DNA of 64,000 bases from DASZUK01 sp035547695 (GTDB lineage: Bacteria > Actinomycetota > Acidimicrobiia > Acidimicrobiales > RAAP-2): NCBI GenBank assembly GCA_035547695.1, contig DASZUK010000063.1:62001-126000 (forward strand), in the 5' to 3' direction. Shown here in pieces: positions 8,543 through 17,772 of the stretch. The position numbers were made by a program, and so were the translations under genes. The notes beneath the pieces are model-generated. The model made no database searches and had not been told where the DNA came from. It was given only the letters and a program-made list of their open reading frames with translations. Positions within the stretch are counted from its first letter, which is position 1, and each line of letters opens with the position of its first letter.

Positions 8543-9610
8543 TCACCGGCCGCCGCCGGTGGCGTGCACGGTGGCGCCGCCCGAAGGGGTGACCAGCCAG
8601 GCGCGGCCGGGCCATTCGGCCGGGTCCACGGCGCCGGGTCCGGCGAGGGCGACGACGCAGCCGCCGAACCCACCGCCGGTCATCCGGGCGCCGAAGACCC
8701 CGGGGCGGCCGTCCAGGTCGTCCACGAGGGCGTCCACGGCCGGGGTGGAGGCGGCGAAGTCGCCGGCCAGGCTGCGGTGGCTCTCGGCCATCACCTGCCC
8801 GGCGGCGGCCAGGTCGTGGCGGCGGAGGGCGTCGGCCATCTCGCGGACCCGGCGGCATTCGGTGACGACGTGGCGGGCCCGGCGGCGGAGGACGGGGTCG
8901 GTGACCGCGGCCACGTCGGCCTCCGTGGCCCGGCCGAGTGGGCGGCCGAGCTGCCGGGCGGCGGCGTCGCACTCGGCCCGGCGGGCGGCGTAGGGGCGGT
9001 CGCCGCCGGCCAGCAACCGGGGCTGGCCGGAGTGGACCACGACGACGGCCAGGTCGGCCGGCACCGGCACCGGCACCGTGGACAGGTCGGCGAAGTCGAT
9101 CAGCATGGCCTGGCCGGCGGTGGCGGCGGCGATGACCAGCGGGTCCATCAGGCCGACGTCGGCCCCGACGGCGGACTCGGCCCGCCGGCAGGTCCGGGCC
9201 AGCTCGGCCGGCGGGGCGGTTGTGCCCAGGGCCCGGGCCAGGGCGACGGTGAAGGCGGCGCTGGAGGACAGGCCGGCGCCGGTCGGGACGGTGGAGGTGA
9301 CCCGGCCGGTGCCACCGTCGGCCGGGTGGACCTGGGCGACGACCACGGCGGCCAGGGTGGCCCAGGGAGGGGCGCCGGCGGGCAGGGGGGTGCCCTCTGG
9401 GACCGGTATCCGGGCGGTGCCGCCGTCGAGTGTCGACGTCAGGGCCAGCCAGCCCGGGGTGCCGGCGTGCGGCCCCAGCCGGACGGTGACCTCGGTGGCC
9501 AGGTCGATGGCCATGGGGAGGGCCAGGCCCTGGTTGTAGTCGGTGTGGTCACCGACCAGGTTCACCCGGCCCGGGGCCCGGGCCACCACCGTCCGGTCCA
9601 GCCGGGCCAT
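8543..9610 (-). CDS. galK: Galactokinase (GHMP kinase)
   Basis: Phosphorylates galactose at C1 with ATP. The 355-residue protein opens with the galactokinase signature RAPGRVNLVGDHTDYNQG, has the GHMP ATP loop VPTGAGLSSSAAFTVALARA, and ends with GARMTGGGFGGCVVAL, the third GHMP motif. Asp replaces the usual Glu in the G-E-H-T-D-Y signature (GDHTDY), a conservative change. The gene is isolated: no galT or galE nearby, and it converges on trpD. Confidence 0.9.
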   Translation of the reverse strand: MARLDRTVVARAPGRVNLVGDHTDYNQGLALPMAIDLATEVTVRLGPHAGTPGWLALTSTLDGGTARIPVPEGTPLPAGAPPWATLAAVVVAQVHPADGGTGRVTSTVPTGAGLSSSAAFTVALARALGTTAPPAELARTCRRAESAVGADVGLMDPLVIAAATAGQAMLIDFADLSTVPVPVPADLAVVVVHSGQPRLLAGGDRPYAARRAECDAAARQLGRPLGRATEADVAAVTDPVLRRRARHVVTECRRVREMADALRRHDLAAAGQVMAESHRSLAGDFAASTPAVDALVDDLDGRPGVFGARMTGGGFGGCVVALAGPGAVDPAEWPGRAWLVTPSGGATVHATGGGR

Positions 9611-9749
9611 CGGTGGAGCTTGCCACGGCGCAGCCCGGGGCGGCGGCTGCGGGCCGGCGGACCGGCGGGTTTGACCGGCCGGGGCCGACCGGGCAGCATC
9701 CGTGCCGGTGGCGCCACCGGGGGGCCGTTCGGGACGAGGGAGCTGGTCG

Positions 9750-10895
9750 ATGAGCGGACCGCTGACCGGGATCAGGGTGATCGAGCTGGCCGGCCTGGGC
9801 CCGGGGCCGTACGCCTGCATGCTGCTGGCCGACGCCGGGGCCGACGTCATCCGGCTGGAGCGGGCGCCGGCCGGCGGGGTGCCGTGGACGGGGGGACCGT
9901 ACTGGGACCTGCTGAACCGCAGCCGGCCGTCGGTCGGGGTGGACCTGAAGCGGCCGGAGGCGGTCGGGCTGCTGATGGACCTGGTGGAGCAGGCCGACAT
10001 CCTGATCGAGGGGTTCCGGCCGGGGGTGGCGGAGCGGCTGGGCATCGGCCCGGAGCAGTGCTGGGCCCGGAACGCGAAGCTGGTGTACGGCCGGATGACC
10101 GGTTGGGGCCAGGACGGGCCGCTGGCCAGCGCGGCCGGGCACGACATCGACTACATCGCCATCTCCGGCGCCCTGGGGCTGATCGGCCGGGCGGGGGAGC
10201 GGCCGGTGCCGCCGCTGAACCTGGTCGGGGACTTCGGGGGCGGCGGCATGATGCTGGCCTTCGGGGTGCTGGCGGCGTTGCTGGAGTCGCAGCGGTCCGG
10301 GCAGGGCCAGGTGGTGGACGCGGCCATGACCGACGGGTCGGCGTCGCTGATCACCATGATGTTCGCCTTCCGGCTGCTCGGGAGCTGGAAGGAGGAGCGG
10401 GGGGTCAACATGCTGGACACCGGGGCCCCGTACTACGAGGTCTACGAGACCGCCGACGGGCAGTACTTCGCGGTGGGGGCCATCGAGCGGCAGTTCTACG
10501 CCGAGCTGCTGAAGGGGCTGGGGCTGGACGCCGACGACCTGCCGGACCCGGCCGACCGGGACCGGTGGCCGGAGCTGAAGGAGCGGTTCGCCGCGGTGTT
10601 CCGGACCAGGACCCGGGACGAGTGGGCGGCCGTCTTCGACGGCACCGACGCCTGCGCCGCCCCGGTGCTGTCGGCCTGGGAGGCCCCGGACCACCCCCAC
10701 AACAAGGCCCGGGGGACCTACGTGGAGGTGGACGGGGTGGTGCAGCCGGGGCCGGCCCCCCGGTTCAGCCGGACCGCGTCGGTGGTCAGCCGGCCGCCGT
10801 CGCCGCCGGGGGCGGACACCACGGCGGCACTGGCGGCCTGGGGGGTCTCCGAGGAGGCCATGGCCAAGCTGCGGGAGGCCGGCGCCATCTCCTGA
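9750..10895 (+). CDS. Alpha-methylacyl-CoA racemase-like class III CoA transferase
   Basis: A 381-residue CaiB/BaiF superfamily protein. Start chosen at ATG 9750 (MSGPLTGIRVIELAGLGPGP) after GGGACGAGGGAG. The sequence carries the racemase catalytic pair context: GHDIDYIAISGALG (His and Asp region) and PLNLVGDFGGGGM (Asp), rather than the single catalytic Asp of formyl-CoA transferases. It probably interconverts R and S 2-methylacyl-CoA in branched fatty acid or sterol side-chain degradation. The nearby acyl-CoA dehydrogenase fits this. Confidence 0.88.
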   Translation: MSGPLTGIRVIELAGLGPGPYACMLLADAGADVIRLERAPAGGVPWTGGPYWDLLNRSRPSVGVDLKRPEAVGLLMDLVEQADILIEGFRPGVAERLGIGPEQCWARNAKLVYGRMTGWGQDGPLASAAGHDIDYIAISGALGLIGRAGERPVPPLNLVGDFGGGGMMLAFGVLAALLESQRSGQGQVVDAAMTDGSASLITMMFAFRLLGSWKEERGVNMLDTGAPYYEVYETADGQYFAVGAIERQFYAELLKGLGLDADDLPDPADRDRWPELKERFAAVFRTRTRDEWAAVFDGTDACAAPVLSAWEAPDHPHNKARGTYVEVDGVVQPGPAPRFSRTASVVSRPPSPPGADTTAALAAWGVSEEAMAKLREAGAIS

Positions 10896-10912
10896 CCCCG
10901 GAGGGTGGCCGG

Positions 10913-11149
10913 CTACAGGTTGACCACCGGACAGGTCACCGTCCGGGTGATGCCCTCGATGCGCTGGATCTCGCTGACCACCAGTTGGCCCAGTTGGTCC
11001 ACCGTGCGGGCCTCGGCCCGGGCGATGACGTCGTAGGGGCCGGTGACGTCGTCGGCGACCACCACCCCGTCGATGGCCCCCACCTGCCGGGCCACCCCGG
11101 CCGCCTTGCCGACCTCGGTCTGGATGAGCACGTAGGCCTGCACCGCCAC
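10913..11149 (-). CDS. Stand-alone Lrp/AsnC ligand-binding (RAM) domain protein
   Basis: A 78-residue protein beginning VAVQAYVLIQTEVGKAAG and ending TRTVTCPVVNL, matching the C-terminal effector domain of Lrp/AsnC regulators (beta-alpha-beta fold) without the helix-turn-helix. Such single-domain proteins form oligomeric rings that bind amino acids and may modulate full-length Lrp proteins. It starts with GTG directly after a TAGCGT box. Confidence 0.85.
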   Translation of the reverse strand: MAVQAYVLIQTEVGKAAGVARQVGAIDGVVVADDVTGPYDVIARAEARTVDQLGQLVVSEIQRIEGITRTVTCPVVNL

Positions 11150-11155
11150 GCCCCC

Positions 11156-11161
11156 ACGCTA
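11156..11161 (-). promoter_or_regulatory. -10-like TAGCGT for the RAM-domain gene
   Basis: On the minus strand TAGCGT is followed by GGGGGC and then the GTG start at 11149, a six-base gap that predicts a leaderless transcript. Confidence 0.45.
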
Positions 11162-11201
11162 CCGCCGCTCCGGGGTGCCCGGCGGTGTCGCGGCGGGCAC
11201 C

Positions 11202-11207
11202 TACGCT
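11202..11207 (+). promoter_or_regulatory. -10-like TACGCT for the MFS gene
   Basis: TACGCT lies six bases before the GTG at 11214 with no ribosome-binding site between them, again predicting a leaderless mRNA. Confidence 0.45.
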
Positions 11208-11213
11208 GGCCGA

Positions 11214-12854
11214 GTGGCCGTAGGCGACCGGGTCGACCAGTTCCGCGCCCTGGCCCGCCAGGCCCTGCACGACCTGTTCGACCAGCGTCGGCCGTTCGGC
11301 CGGCTGGCCCTGGTGCAGGTGCTGATGCTGGCCGGCAGCACCCTCGTGACCATCTCCCTGGCCGGCTCCCTGTTCTTCTCCATCTCCCCCGGGGAGGCCA
11401 AGAGCAAGGTCTTCTTGTACCTGGTCCTCACCCTGGCCCCGTTCGTCGTCATCTCGCCACTGCTCGGGCCGCTGATCGACCGCAACCGCGGTGCCCGGCG
11501 GGCCATGGCCGTGTCCGCGGCCATCGGCGCCGCCGTGCTCTGCCCGTTCATGGCCCAGGACGTCAACAGCCTGCTGCTGTTCCCCGAGGCCTTCTGCATG
11601 CTGGTCCTTTCCAACCTGTACCTGGTCACCCGCAACGCCCTGGTCCCCGAGGTGGTCATCGCCGAGAACGTCCGGCGGTCCCGGCCGGTCGCACCGCCGG
11701 CTGCCGCCGCCGGTGGTCCCGGCGACCCGGCCGGGACCCCGGCCAGGCCGGCCGACCCGGCCGAGAGCGAGGGCCCCCAGATGGAGTTCGCCACCCTCAA
11801 CGCCCGGCTGACACTGCTCGGCACCCTGGCCGGGTTCGTGGCGTCCATCCCCGGCATCATCCTGCTGAAGGGCATCGGGGCCCCGGCGGTGCTGGTGTTC
11901 GACGCCTTCGTGTTCGCCGCCGCCGCGGTCGCCGGCCTCCGGCTCCCGGTGCCGGGCCTCCGCCGGTCCGGCGCCGGCAGCCGGGCGGGCAGCCGGGCCG
12001 GTGGCCGGCGGCGGAGCCCCAACCCCGGCCGGCCGGTGGCCGGCGGCGACGTCACCAGGAACGTCCGCGGCGCCGACCGCTACGAGGCCCGCGACCCCGC
12101 CGGGGCCGCCGCCGGCGCTGCCGGACCCGGGGGCGGCACCGGGTGGGACGACCCCGTCGACGCCGACCTGGCCCGGCTGCAGCCGGTGGCCCACCCCGAG
12201 GTGCTGTTCGGCCTGACCACCGTGTCCCTGATGCGCGGGCTGGCCGGGTTCATGGTGTTCCTGATCGCCTTCGGCCTCCGCCGGGAGCATGCCGCCCTGT
12301 GGTGGTACGGGCTGGTGCTCGGGGCCAGCGGCCTCGGGTCCCTGCTGGGGTTGCTGGCCATGTCCCGGTTGCGGCAGTGGCTGTCCGAGCAGCAGATCCT
12401 GTTGGGCGCCGTCTGGCTCATCGCCGTCGGGGCCATCGCCGCCGCCTTCTGGGGGGCCATCCCCGCGCAGGCCATGCTGGCCCTGTTCGTCGGCTTCGCC
12501 GGCTCCCTGGCCCAGCCGTCGTTCGACGCCATCGCCCAGCGGTTCGTCCCGCTGCCGGCCCAGGGGCGGGCGTTCGCCCGGTTCGCCACCCGCCAGCAGT
12601 TGGTCTGGGTGCTCGGCGCCCTCATCCCGGTGGTCATCGCCTTCCCGTTCCCGGCCGGCGACGTCGTCATGGCCGCCGTCGCCGCGGTCGGCGGGCTGTT
12701 CTACGTCACCAGCCGCCGCGCCCTCCGCAACCGGGCCCTGCCCAACCGTCGACCCGCCGACAGCGGTCTCCGGACCCGGCCGACACGGACCCGGCCGGCT
12801 CCGGGTGACGTCGGGCGGGGGGGACGGACCGGCCGGCGGCCGTCCACTCCGTAG
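11214..12854 (+). CDS. Major facilitator superfamily-like transporter
   Basis: A 546-residue integral membrane protein with about ten to twelve hydrophobic segments, e.g. LVLTLAPFVVISPLLGPLID and GALIPVVIAFPFPAGDVVMA. The pattern SPLLGPLIDRNRGARRAM resembles the cytosolic loop 2-3 motif of MFS drug/proton antiporters. The central loop (about residues 155-320) is enlarged by Ala/Gly/Pro/Arg-rich low-complexity sequence. Substrate cannot be inferred. The stop codon lies in a 15-base repeat shared with the end of convergent pckG. Confidence 0.78.
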   Translation: MAVGDRVDQFRALARQALHDLFDQRRPFGRLALVQVLMLAGSTLVTISLAGSLFFSISPGEAKSKVFLYLVLTLAPFVVISPLLGPLIDRNRGARRAMAVSAAIGAAVLCPFMAQDVNSLLLFPEAFCMLVLSNLYLVTRNALVPEVVIAENVRRSRPVAPPAAAAGGPGDPAGTPARPADPAESEGPQMEFATLNARLTLLGTLAGFVASIPGIILLKGIGAPAVLVFDAFVFAAAAVAGLRLPVPGLRRSGAGSRAGSRAGGRRRSPNPGRPVAGGDVTRNVRGADRYEARDPAGAAAGAAGPGGGTGWDDPVDADLARLQPVAHPEVLFGLTTVSLMRGLAGFMVFLIAFGLRREHAALWWYGLVLGASGLGSLLGLLAMSRLRQWLSEQQILLGAVWLIAVGAIAAAFWGAIPAQAMLALFVGFAGSLAQPSFDAIAQRFVPLPAQGRAFARFATRQQLVWVLGALIPVVIAFPFPAGDVVMAAVAAVGGLFYVTSRRALRNRALPNRRPADSGLRTRPTRTRPAPGDVGRGGRTGRRPSTP

Positions 12855-12893
12855 GGATCGGGCCCGTAGAGATCGGGCCGGTAGGGATCAGGA
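12849..12893. repeat. Three 15-base repeats spanning two convergent stop codons
   Basis: Three units of the form CCGTAGGGATCGGGC (second with AGAGATC, third CGGTAGGGATCAGGA) lie end to end. The first holds the TAG of the MFS gene and the last holds the TGA (minus strand) of pckG, so the convergent junction consists only of repeat. Confidence 0.85.
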
Positions 12894-14678
12894 CAGGCGG
12901 CGCTCCAGGTCGTCCACCGACGCGTGCAACTGGGCGGGCAGCCGGTCGCCGAACTTGGCGTAGTGCTCCCGGATGAGGGGCACCTCGGCCCGCCACTCGT
13001 CGCTGCCCACCCGGAGCAGCTCCTCCATGTCCTCCTTGGACACCCCGGTGCCCTCGATGTCGATGGCCCCGGGGGCCGGCACGTACCCGATGGGGGTCTC
13101 CACCGCCTCGCCACGGCCGCTGACCCGCTCGAACACCCACTCCAGCACCCGGGAGTTCTCGCCGTACCCCGGCCACAGCCACTTGCCGTCGGCGTCCTTG
13201 CGGAACCAGTTGACGTAGAAGACCTTCGGCAGCTTCTCCGGGTCCGCCGACGCCCCCACCTCCAGCCAGTGGGCGAAGTAGTCGGCCATGTTGTAGCCGC
13301 AGAACGGCAGCATGGCGAAGGGGTCGCGGCGGAGGTTGCCGACGGCCCCGGCCGCGGCGGCGGTGGTCTCCGACGCCATGATGGACCCGAGGAACACCCC
13401 GTGGGTCCAGTCGAACGACTGGAACACCAGCGGCACCACCGACGCCCGGCGGCCGCCGAACAGGATGGCCGAGATCGGCACCCCGGCCGGGTCCTCCCAG
13501 TTGCCCGCGATGGCCGGGTCCTGGGCCGCCGGGGCGGTGAACCGGGCGTTGGGGTGGGCGGCCGGGGTGTCCCGGTCCGGGGTCCACTCGTCCCCCCGCC
13601 AGTCGGTCATGTGGGCCGGCGGCTCGTCGGTCATCCCCTCCCACCACACGTCGCCGTCGTCGGTCAGGGCGGTGTTGGTGAAGATGGTGTTGGCCGCCAC
13701 CGAGAACATGGCGTTGGGGTTGGTGTGGGCGTTGGTCCCCGGGGCCACTCCGAAGAAGCCGGCCTCCGGGTTGATGCCGTACAGCCGGCCGTCCGGGCCG
13801 AACTTCATCCAGCAGATGTCGTCACCGATGGTCTCGACCTTCCAGCCGGGCAGCGTCGGGATCAGCATGGCCAGGTTGGTCTTGCCGCAGGCCGAAGGGA
13901 ACGCCCCGGTGACGTACCGGGTCTCGCCGTCGGGGGAGGTCAGCTTCAGGATCAGCATGTGCTCGGCCAGCCAGCCGTGGTCCCGGGCCATGACCGAGGC
14001 GATGCGGAGGGCGAAGCACTTCTTGCCGAGCAGGGCGTTGCCGCCGTAGCCGGACCCGTACGACCAGATCTCCCGGGTCTCCGGGAAGTGCACGATGTAC
14101 TTGTTGTCGGCGTCGCACGGCCACGGCACGTCGGCCTGGCCGTCCGCCAGCGGGGCACCCACCGAGTGCAGGCAGGGCACGAACGTACCGTCGGCCCCCA
14201 GCACCTCCAGGGCGCCCTTCCCCATCCGGGTCATGATCCGCATGCTGACCGCCACGTACGGCGAGTCGGTGATCTCCACCCCGATGTGCGAGATGGGCGA
14301 CCCCAGCGGCCCCATGGAGAACGGCACCACGTACATGGTGCGGCCCTTCATGCACCCCTCGAACAGCCCGGTCAGCGTCTGCCGCATCTCCACCGGGTCC
14401 CGCCAGTTGTTGGTCGGCCCGGCGTCGTCCTCGTCGACGGAGCAGATGTAGGTCCGGTCCTCCACCCGGGCCACGTCGCCGGGGTCGGAGTGCGCCCAGT
14501 AGCTGTTCGGCCGCTTGGCCTCCGACAGGCTGGTGAACGTGCCCTGGTCCACCAGCAGTTGGCACAGCCGGTCGTACTCCTCCGCCGACCCGTCGCACCA
14601 TTCGATCCGGTCCGGGGTGGTCAGCGCCGCGACCTCGTCCACCCAGTCGATGAGCTTGCGGTTCTCGGTCGGGGGCAT
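12888..14678 (-). CDS. pckG: Phosphoenolpyruvate carboxykinase (GTP)
   Basis: Interconverts oxaloacetate and phosphoenolpyruvate with GTP; gluconeogenic. The 596-residue sequence has the GTP-PEPCK core: YVTGAFPSACGKTNLAML (P-loop with the reactive Cys), GDDICWMKFGPDGRLYGINP, NTIFTNTALT, and NWFRKDADGKWLWPGYGENS. An ATG at 14678 follows a purine-rich site on the minus strand (GAGGAGGAAACG). It is divergent from thiL. Confidence 0.96.
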   Translation of the reverse strand: MPPTENRKLIDWVDEVAALTTPDRIEWCDGSAEEYDRLCQLLVDQGTFTSLSEAKRPNSYWAHSDPGDVARVEDRTYICSVDEDDAGPTNNWRDPVEMRQTLTGLFEGCMKGRTMYVVPFSMGPLGSPISHIGVEITDSPYVAVSMRIMTRMGKGALEVLGADGTFVPCLHSVGAPLADGQADVPWPCDADNKYIVHFPETREIWSYGSGYGGNALLGKKCFALRIASVMARDHGWLAEHMLILKLTSPDGETRYVTGAFPSACGKTNLAMLIPTLPGWKVETIGDDICWMKFGPDGRLYGINPEAGFFGVAPGTNAHTNPNAMFSVAANTIFTNTALTDDGDVWWEGMTDEPPAHMTDWRGDEWTPDRDTPAAHPNARFTAPAAQDPAIAGNWEDPAGVPISAILFGGRRASVVPLVFQSFDWTHGVFLGSIMASETTAAAAGAVGNLRRDPFAMLPFCGYNMADYFAHWLEVGASADPEKLPKVFYVNWFRKDADGKWLWPGYGENSRVLEWVFERVSGRGEAVETPIGYVPAPGAIDIEGTGVSKEDMEELLRVGSDEWRAEVPLIREHYAKFGDRLPAQLHASVDDLERRLS

Positions 14679-14764
14679 TCGGGTTCGTTTCCTCCTCGGG
14701 GCGCCGGATCTGGTCTGTTCGCGGGCCGTTCGGCAGGCCGACGCGGACGCGTAGCACCCAATGG

Positions 14765-14770
14765 TAGGCA
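14765..14770 (+). promoter_or_regulatory. -10-like TAGGCA for thiL
   Basis: TAGGCA(T) lies seven bases before the GTG at 14778 and there is no Shine-Dalgarno sequence, so thiL is probably read from a leaderless transcript. Confidence 0.45.
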
Positions 14771-14777
14771 TGAAGCC

Positions 14778-15749
14778 GTGGCGTCCCCCAAACCGCGGCC
14801 CGCTGCCGGTGCCCTCCCCGCCTCGGAGGACTGCGCCATCGAACGCCTCGGCCAGCTTATGCGCAGCGCGGCCGGCCGCCCCCCCGCCGGGCAGGTCTGG
14901 ATCGGTGACGACGCCGCCGTGGTGCCACCACCGGTAGGAAACCTGGTGCTGTCCACCGATGCGGCGGTGGCCGGCGTCCACGCCGACCTCGACCTGGTCG
15001 GCCTCGACGACCTGGGGTGGAAGGCCCTCACCGCCGCGGTCAGCGACCTCGGCGCCATGGGCGCCGTGCCGTCCTGGGCCCTCGTCACCCTCTGCCTGCC
15101 CCCCGGCACCGACCTGGACCGCCTCGGCCGCGGCCTGGCCGACGCCTCCGCCGCCTGGGCCTGTCCGGTGGTCGGCGGCGACCTCACCACCGCCGACCAG
15201 TTGGTCGTCTCGGTGTCGGTCGTCGGTGACCTGGTCGACGACCGCCCGCCCGTCACCCGGTCCGGGGCGTCGGCCGGTGACACCGTCGCGGTCACCGGCC
15301 CCCTCGGCGCCTCCGCCGCCGGCCTCCGCCTGCTCCGGGACGCCCACGCCGGCGGCCGGGACGCGGCCGGGCCGCTGGTGGCCGCCCACCGGCGGCCCAC
15401 CGCCCGCCTGGCCGAGGGCCGCGCCGCCCGGGACGCCGCAGCCACCGCCATGATGGACGTGTCCGACGGCCTCGCCCTCGACCTGCACCGCCTCGCCGAC
15501 GCCTCCGGGGTCGGCTTCGTCCTCGACCGGGTGCCGGTGGCCGAAGGCGCCACTATGGACGAGGCCGTCGGGGGCGGCGAGGACTACGAGCTGCTCGTCG
15601 TCACCGACCGTCCCGACCGCCTCGACGCGGTGTTCGCCGCCGCCGGGCTCCGGGAGCCGGTGCGGATCGGCCGGTGCGTCCACGACCCGGCCACCCGGCT
15701 GCTGGACGGCCGGCCGCTGCCCCGACTGGGGTGGCAGCACCCCCTGTAG
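14778..15749 (+). CDS. thiL: Thiamine-monophosphate kinase
   Basis: Phosphorylates thiamine monophosphate to the diphosphate with ATP. The 323-residue AIR-synthase-fold protein shows WIGDDAAVV, LSTDAAVAGVHADLD, AVSDLGAMGAVPSWALV (substrate and Mg sites), VVGGDLTTADQLV, MMDVSDGLALDLHRLADASG and GGGEDYELLVV. The GTG at 14778 (VASPKPRP) is chosen because it follows the TAGGCAT box. thiL next to rpmB, fakA-like and recG is also the mycobacterial order. Confidence 0.93.
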   Translation: MASPKPRPAAGALPASEDCAIERLGQLMRSAAGRPPAGQVWIGDDAAVVPPPVGNLVLSTDAAVAGVHADLDLVGLDDLGWKALTAAVSDLGAMGAVPSWALVTLCLPPGTDLDRLGRGLADASAAWACPVVGGDLTTADQLVVSVSVVGDLVDDRPPVTRSGASAGDTVAVTGPLGASAAGLRLLRDAHAGGRDAAGPLVAAHRRPTARLAEGRAARDAAATAMMDVSDGLALDLHRLADASGVGFVLDRVPVAEGATMDEAVGGGEDYELLVVTDRPDRLDAVFAAAGLREPVRIGRCVHDPATRLLDGRPLPRLGWQHPL

Positions 15750-15769
15750 GGGCCGGCTCAGCCGGAAGG

Positions 15770-15791
15770 GGTCAGCGGGCGGTCAGCGGGT
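15770..15791. repeat. 11-base tandem duplication over the rpmB stop codon
   Basis: GGTCAGCGGGC and GGTCAGCGGGT stand in tandem; the second contains the minus-strand TGA of rpmB and the first repeats it just downstream. Confidence 0.75.
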
Positions 15792-15995
15792 GGTCGGCAG
15801 CCGGCGGGGCGGCTTGGTCACCTTGCCCGACCGGATGCAGGACGTGCAGACGTGCAGCCGCTTCGGGGTGCCGTTCACCAGCGCCCGCACCCGCTGCACG
15901 TTGGGGTCCCACCGCCGCTTGTTCCGCCGGTGGGAGTGGCTCAGGCTCATGCCGAACGACGGCCTCTTGCCGCAGATGTCGCAAACCGCTGCCAT
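15783..15995 (-). CDS. rpmB: Ribosomal protein bL28
   Basis: A 70-residue large-subunit protein: MAAVCDICGKRPSFGMSLSH, SHRRNKRRWDPNVQRVRA, and HVCTSCIRSGKV. It carries two CXXC pairs (Cys5/Cys8 and Cys50/Cys53) so it is the zinc-binding form, which in many Actinobacteria is exchanged for a zinc-free paralogue under zinc limitation. It is encoded opposite to the flanking thiL and fakA-like genes. Confidence 0.96.
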   Translation of the reverse strand: MAAVCDICGKRPSFGMSLSHSHRRNKRRWDPNVQRVRALVNGTPKRLHVCTSCIRSGKVTKPPRRLPTTR

Positions 15996-16099
15996 GTGCC
16001 CTGCCTCCTGGGTGCCGGGTGCTCCACGCCTTCGTCCGGGGCACCGGGTGACGGGCCGCCGGGGACAGCCGACAGGGCCGTCAGGAACGGCGCAAAGGT

Positions 16100-16105
16100 T
16101 AGCAT
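16100..16105 (+). promoter_or_regulatory. -10-like TAGCAT before the fakA-like gene
   Basis: TAGCAT ends eight bases before the ATG at 16114 in otherwise GC-rich sequence with no ribosome-binding site, consistent with a leaderless start. Confidence 0.45.
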
Positions 16106-16113
16106 CCCCTGCC

Positions 16114-17772
16114 ATGGCGACCCTCACGGCCCTGGCCGCATCCGACCTGCGGGCCACCATGGTGGCCTACCGGGACGCGCTGCGCGACCACCAGCAGGCC
16201 ATCAACCGCCTCAACGTCTACCCGGTCCCCGACGGGGACACCGGAACCAACATGGCCCTGACCCTGGAGGCCGTGGTGGCCGAGCTGGACGGCCTCGGCG
16301 ACGGCGCCGGCCTGGCCGAGGTGGCCAAGGCCGTCGGCCACGGCTCCCTGATGGGAGCCCGCGGCAACTCCGGGGTCATCCTGTCCCAACTGCTCCGCGG
16401 CCTGGCCGACCGGTGCGGCAAGGTCGACCGGGTCGGCCCGGAGGAGCTGGCCGACGGGCTCCGCACCGCCGCCCGCCTGGCCGAGCTGGCCATCGTCCGC
16501 CCGGTCGAGGGCACCATCCTCACCGTCGCCCGCGCCGCCGGCGACGGCGCCGCCGGCTGCGCCGCCGGCACCGACCTCGTCCGGGTGGCCGAGGCCGCCC
16601 GGGCCGCCGCCGCCGACGCCCTGGACCACACCCCCGAGCTGCTGGAGGCCCTGGCCCGGGCCGGGGTGGTCGACGCCGGCGGCGCCGGCTACCTGCTGCT
16701 CCTCGACGCCCTCCTCGCCGTCCTCGACGGCCGGCCGCTGCCCCCCGCCCCGCCGGTCGACGCGTCGGCCCCCGCCGGCCCGGCCCTCGTCGACCTGGCC
16801 GGTGGCCACGGCGCCCACGGCGGTGCCGGCGACCTCCGCTACGAGGTCATGTACCTGCTGCACGCCCCCGACGACACCATCCCGGCCTTCAAGGAGGTGT
16901 GGGCCGGCGTCGGCGACTCCATCGTCGTCGTCGGCGGCGACGGCCTCTGGAACTGCCACATCCACACCAACGACATCGGCGCCGCCGTCGAGGCCGCCCT
17001 CGACGCCGGCCGGCCCCGCGACATCCGGGTCACCGACCTGGCCGAGCAGGTCGAGGAGGAGCGCTGGGTCCGCGAGGGCGCCGGCGTCGCCGTCGACGAG
17101 CCCGCCGGCCCCCCGCCGGCCACCGGCGTCGTGGCCGTGGTGACCGGCGAGGGGATCGGCCGCATCTTCCGGTCCCTCGGCGTCCACCACCTGGTCCGCG
17201 GCGGCCAGTCCATGAACCCGTCCACCGCCCAGATCCTCGAAGCCGTCGACGCCCTCGGCTCCGACCAGGTGATCGTGCTGCCCAACAACAAGAACATCCG
17301 GCCGGTCGCCGAGCAGGTCGACGCCCTCACCGACAAGACCGTCCGGGTGGTCCCGACCCGCAGCATCGTCCAGGGGTTCGCCGCCCTCCTCGCCTACGAC
17401 CCGGCCGCCGACGTCGCGGCCAACGAGGCCGCCATGGCCGCGTCCGCCGACCGGGTCCTGTCGGCCGAGGTGACCCAGGCGGTCCGCGACAGCGACACCG
17501 ACGCCGGACCGGTCCACGCCGGCGACTGGATCGGCCTGTCCCGCGACGGCGTCGTCGCCGTCGGCGGGTCCCCCTCCGGCGCCGCCATGGCCCTGCTCGA
17601 ACGGCTGCTGCAGCCCCAGCACGAGCTGGTCACCGTCATCGAGGGCGAGGGGGCCACCGCCGCCGGCACCCGCCGGGTCACCGAGTGGCTCCGCGACCAC
17701 CACCCCGACGTCGCCGCCGAGGTCCACCACGGCGGCCAGCCCCTGTACCCCTACCTGCTCGGCATCGAGTGA
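16114..17772 (+). CDS. DAK2/DegV-type protein, fatty acid kinase FakA-like
   Basis: A 552-residue YloV/FakA family protein. The N-terminal DAK2 (Dha kinase nucleotide-binding) domain has LNVYPVPDGDTGTNMALTLE with the Mg-binding Asp cluster and SLMGARGNSGVILSQLLRG; a middle domain has WNCHIHTNDIGAAVEAAL (the CHIHT cysteine/histidine region), and the C-terminus is DegV-like (VVAVVTGEGIGRIFRSLGV, SMNPSTAQILEAV, VIVLPNNKNI). In Firmicutes FakA phosphorylates FakB-bound fatty acids; no FakB gene is present here. plsX and acpP, the next steps of acyl-phosphate use, lie 5 kb downstream. The stop overlaps the recG GTG. Confidence 0.88.
   Translation: MATLTALAASDLRATMVAYRDALRDHQQAINRLNVYPVPDGDTGTNMALTLEAVVAELDGLGDGAGLAEVAKAVGHGSLMGARGNSGVILSQLLRGLADRCGKVDRVGPEELADGLRTAARLAELAIVRPVEGTILTVARAAGDGAAGCAAGTDLVRVAEAARAAAADALDHTPELLEALARAGVVDAGGAGYLLLLDALLAVLDGRPLPPAPPVDASAPAGPALVDLAGGHGAHGGAGDLRYEVMYLLHAPDDTIPAFKEVWAGVGDSIVVVGGDGLWNCHIHTNDIGAAVEAALDAGRPRDIRVTDLAEQVEEERWVREGAGVAVDEPAGPPPATGVVAVVTGEGIGRIFRSLGVHHLVRGGQSMNPSTAQILEAVDALGSDQVIVLPNNKNIRPVAEQVDALTDKTVRVVPTRSIVQGFAALLAYDPAADVAANEAAMAASADRVLSAEVTQAVRDSDTDAGPVHAGDWIGLSRDGVVAVGGSPSGAAMALLERLLQPQHELVTVIEGEGATAAGTRRVTEWLRDHHPDVAAEVHHGGQPLYPYLLGIE

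Noticed and set aside
9549..12290. A 913-residue minus-strand frame
   Set aside because: Antisense shadow of the CoA transferase and MFS genes, without any recognisable domain.
8564..12808. A 1414-residue plus-strand frame
   Set aside because: It crosses galK, the CoA transferase and the MFS gene in a wrong frame and is pure low-complexity shadow.
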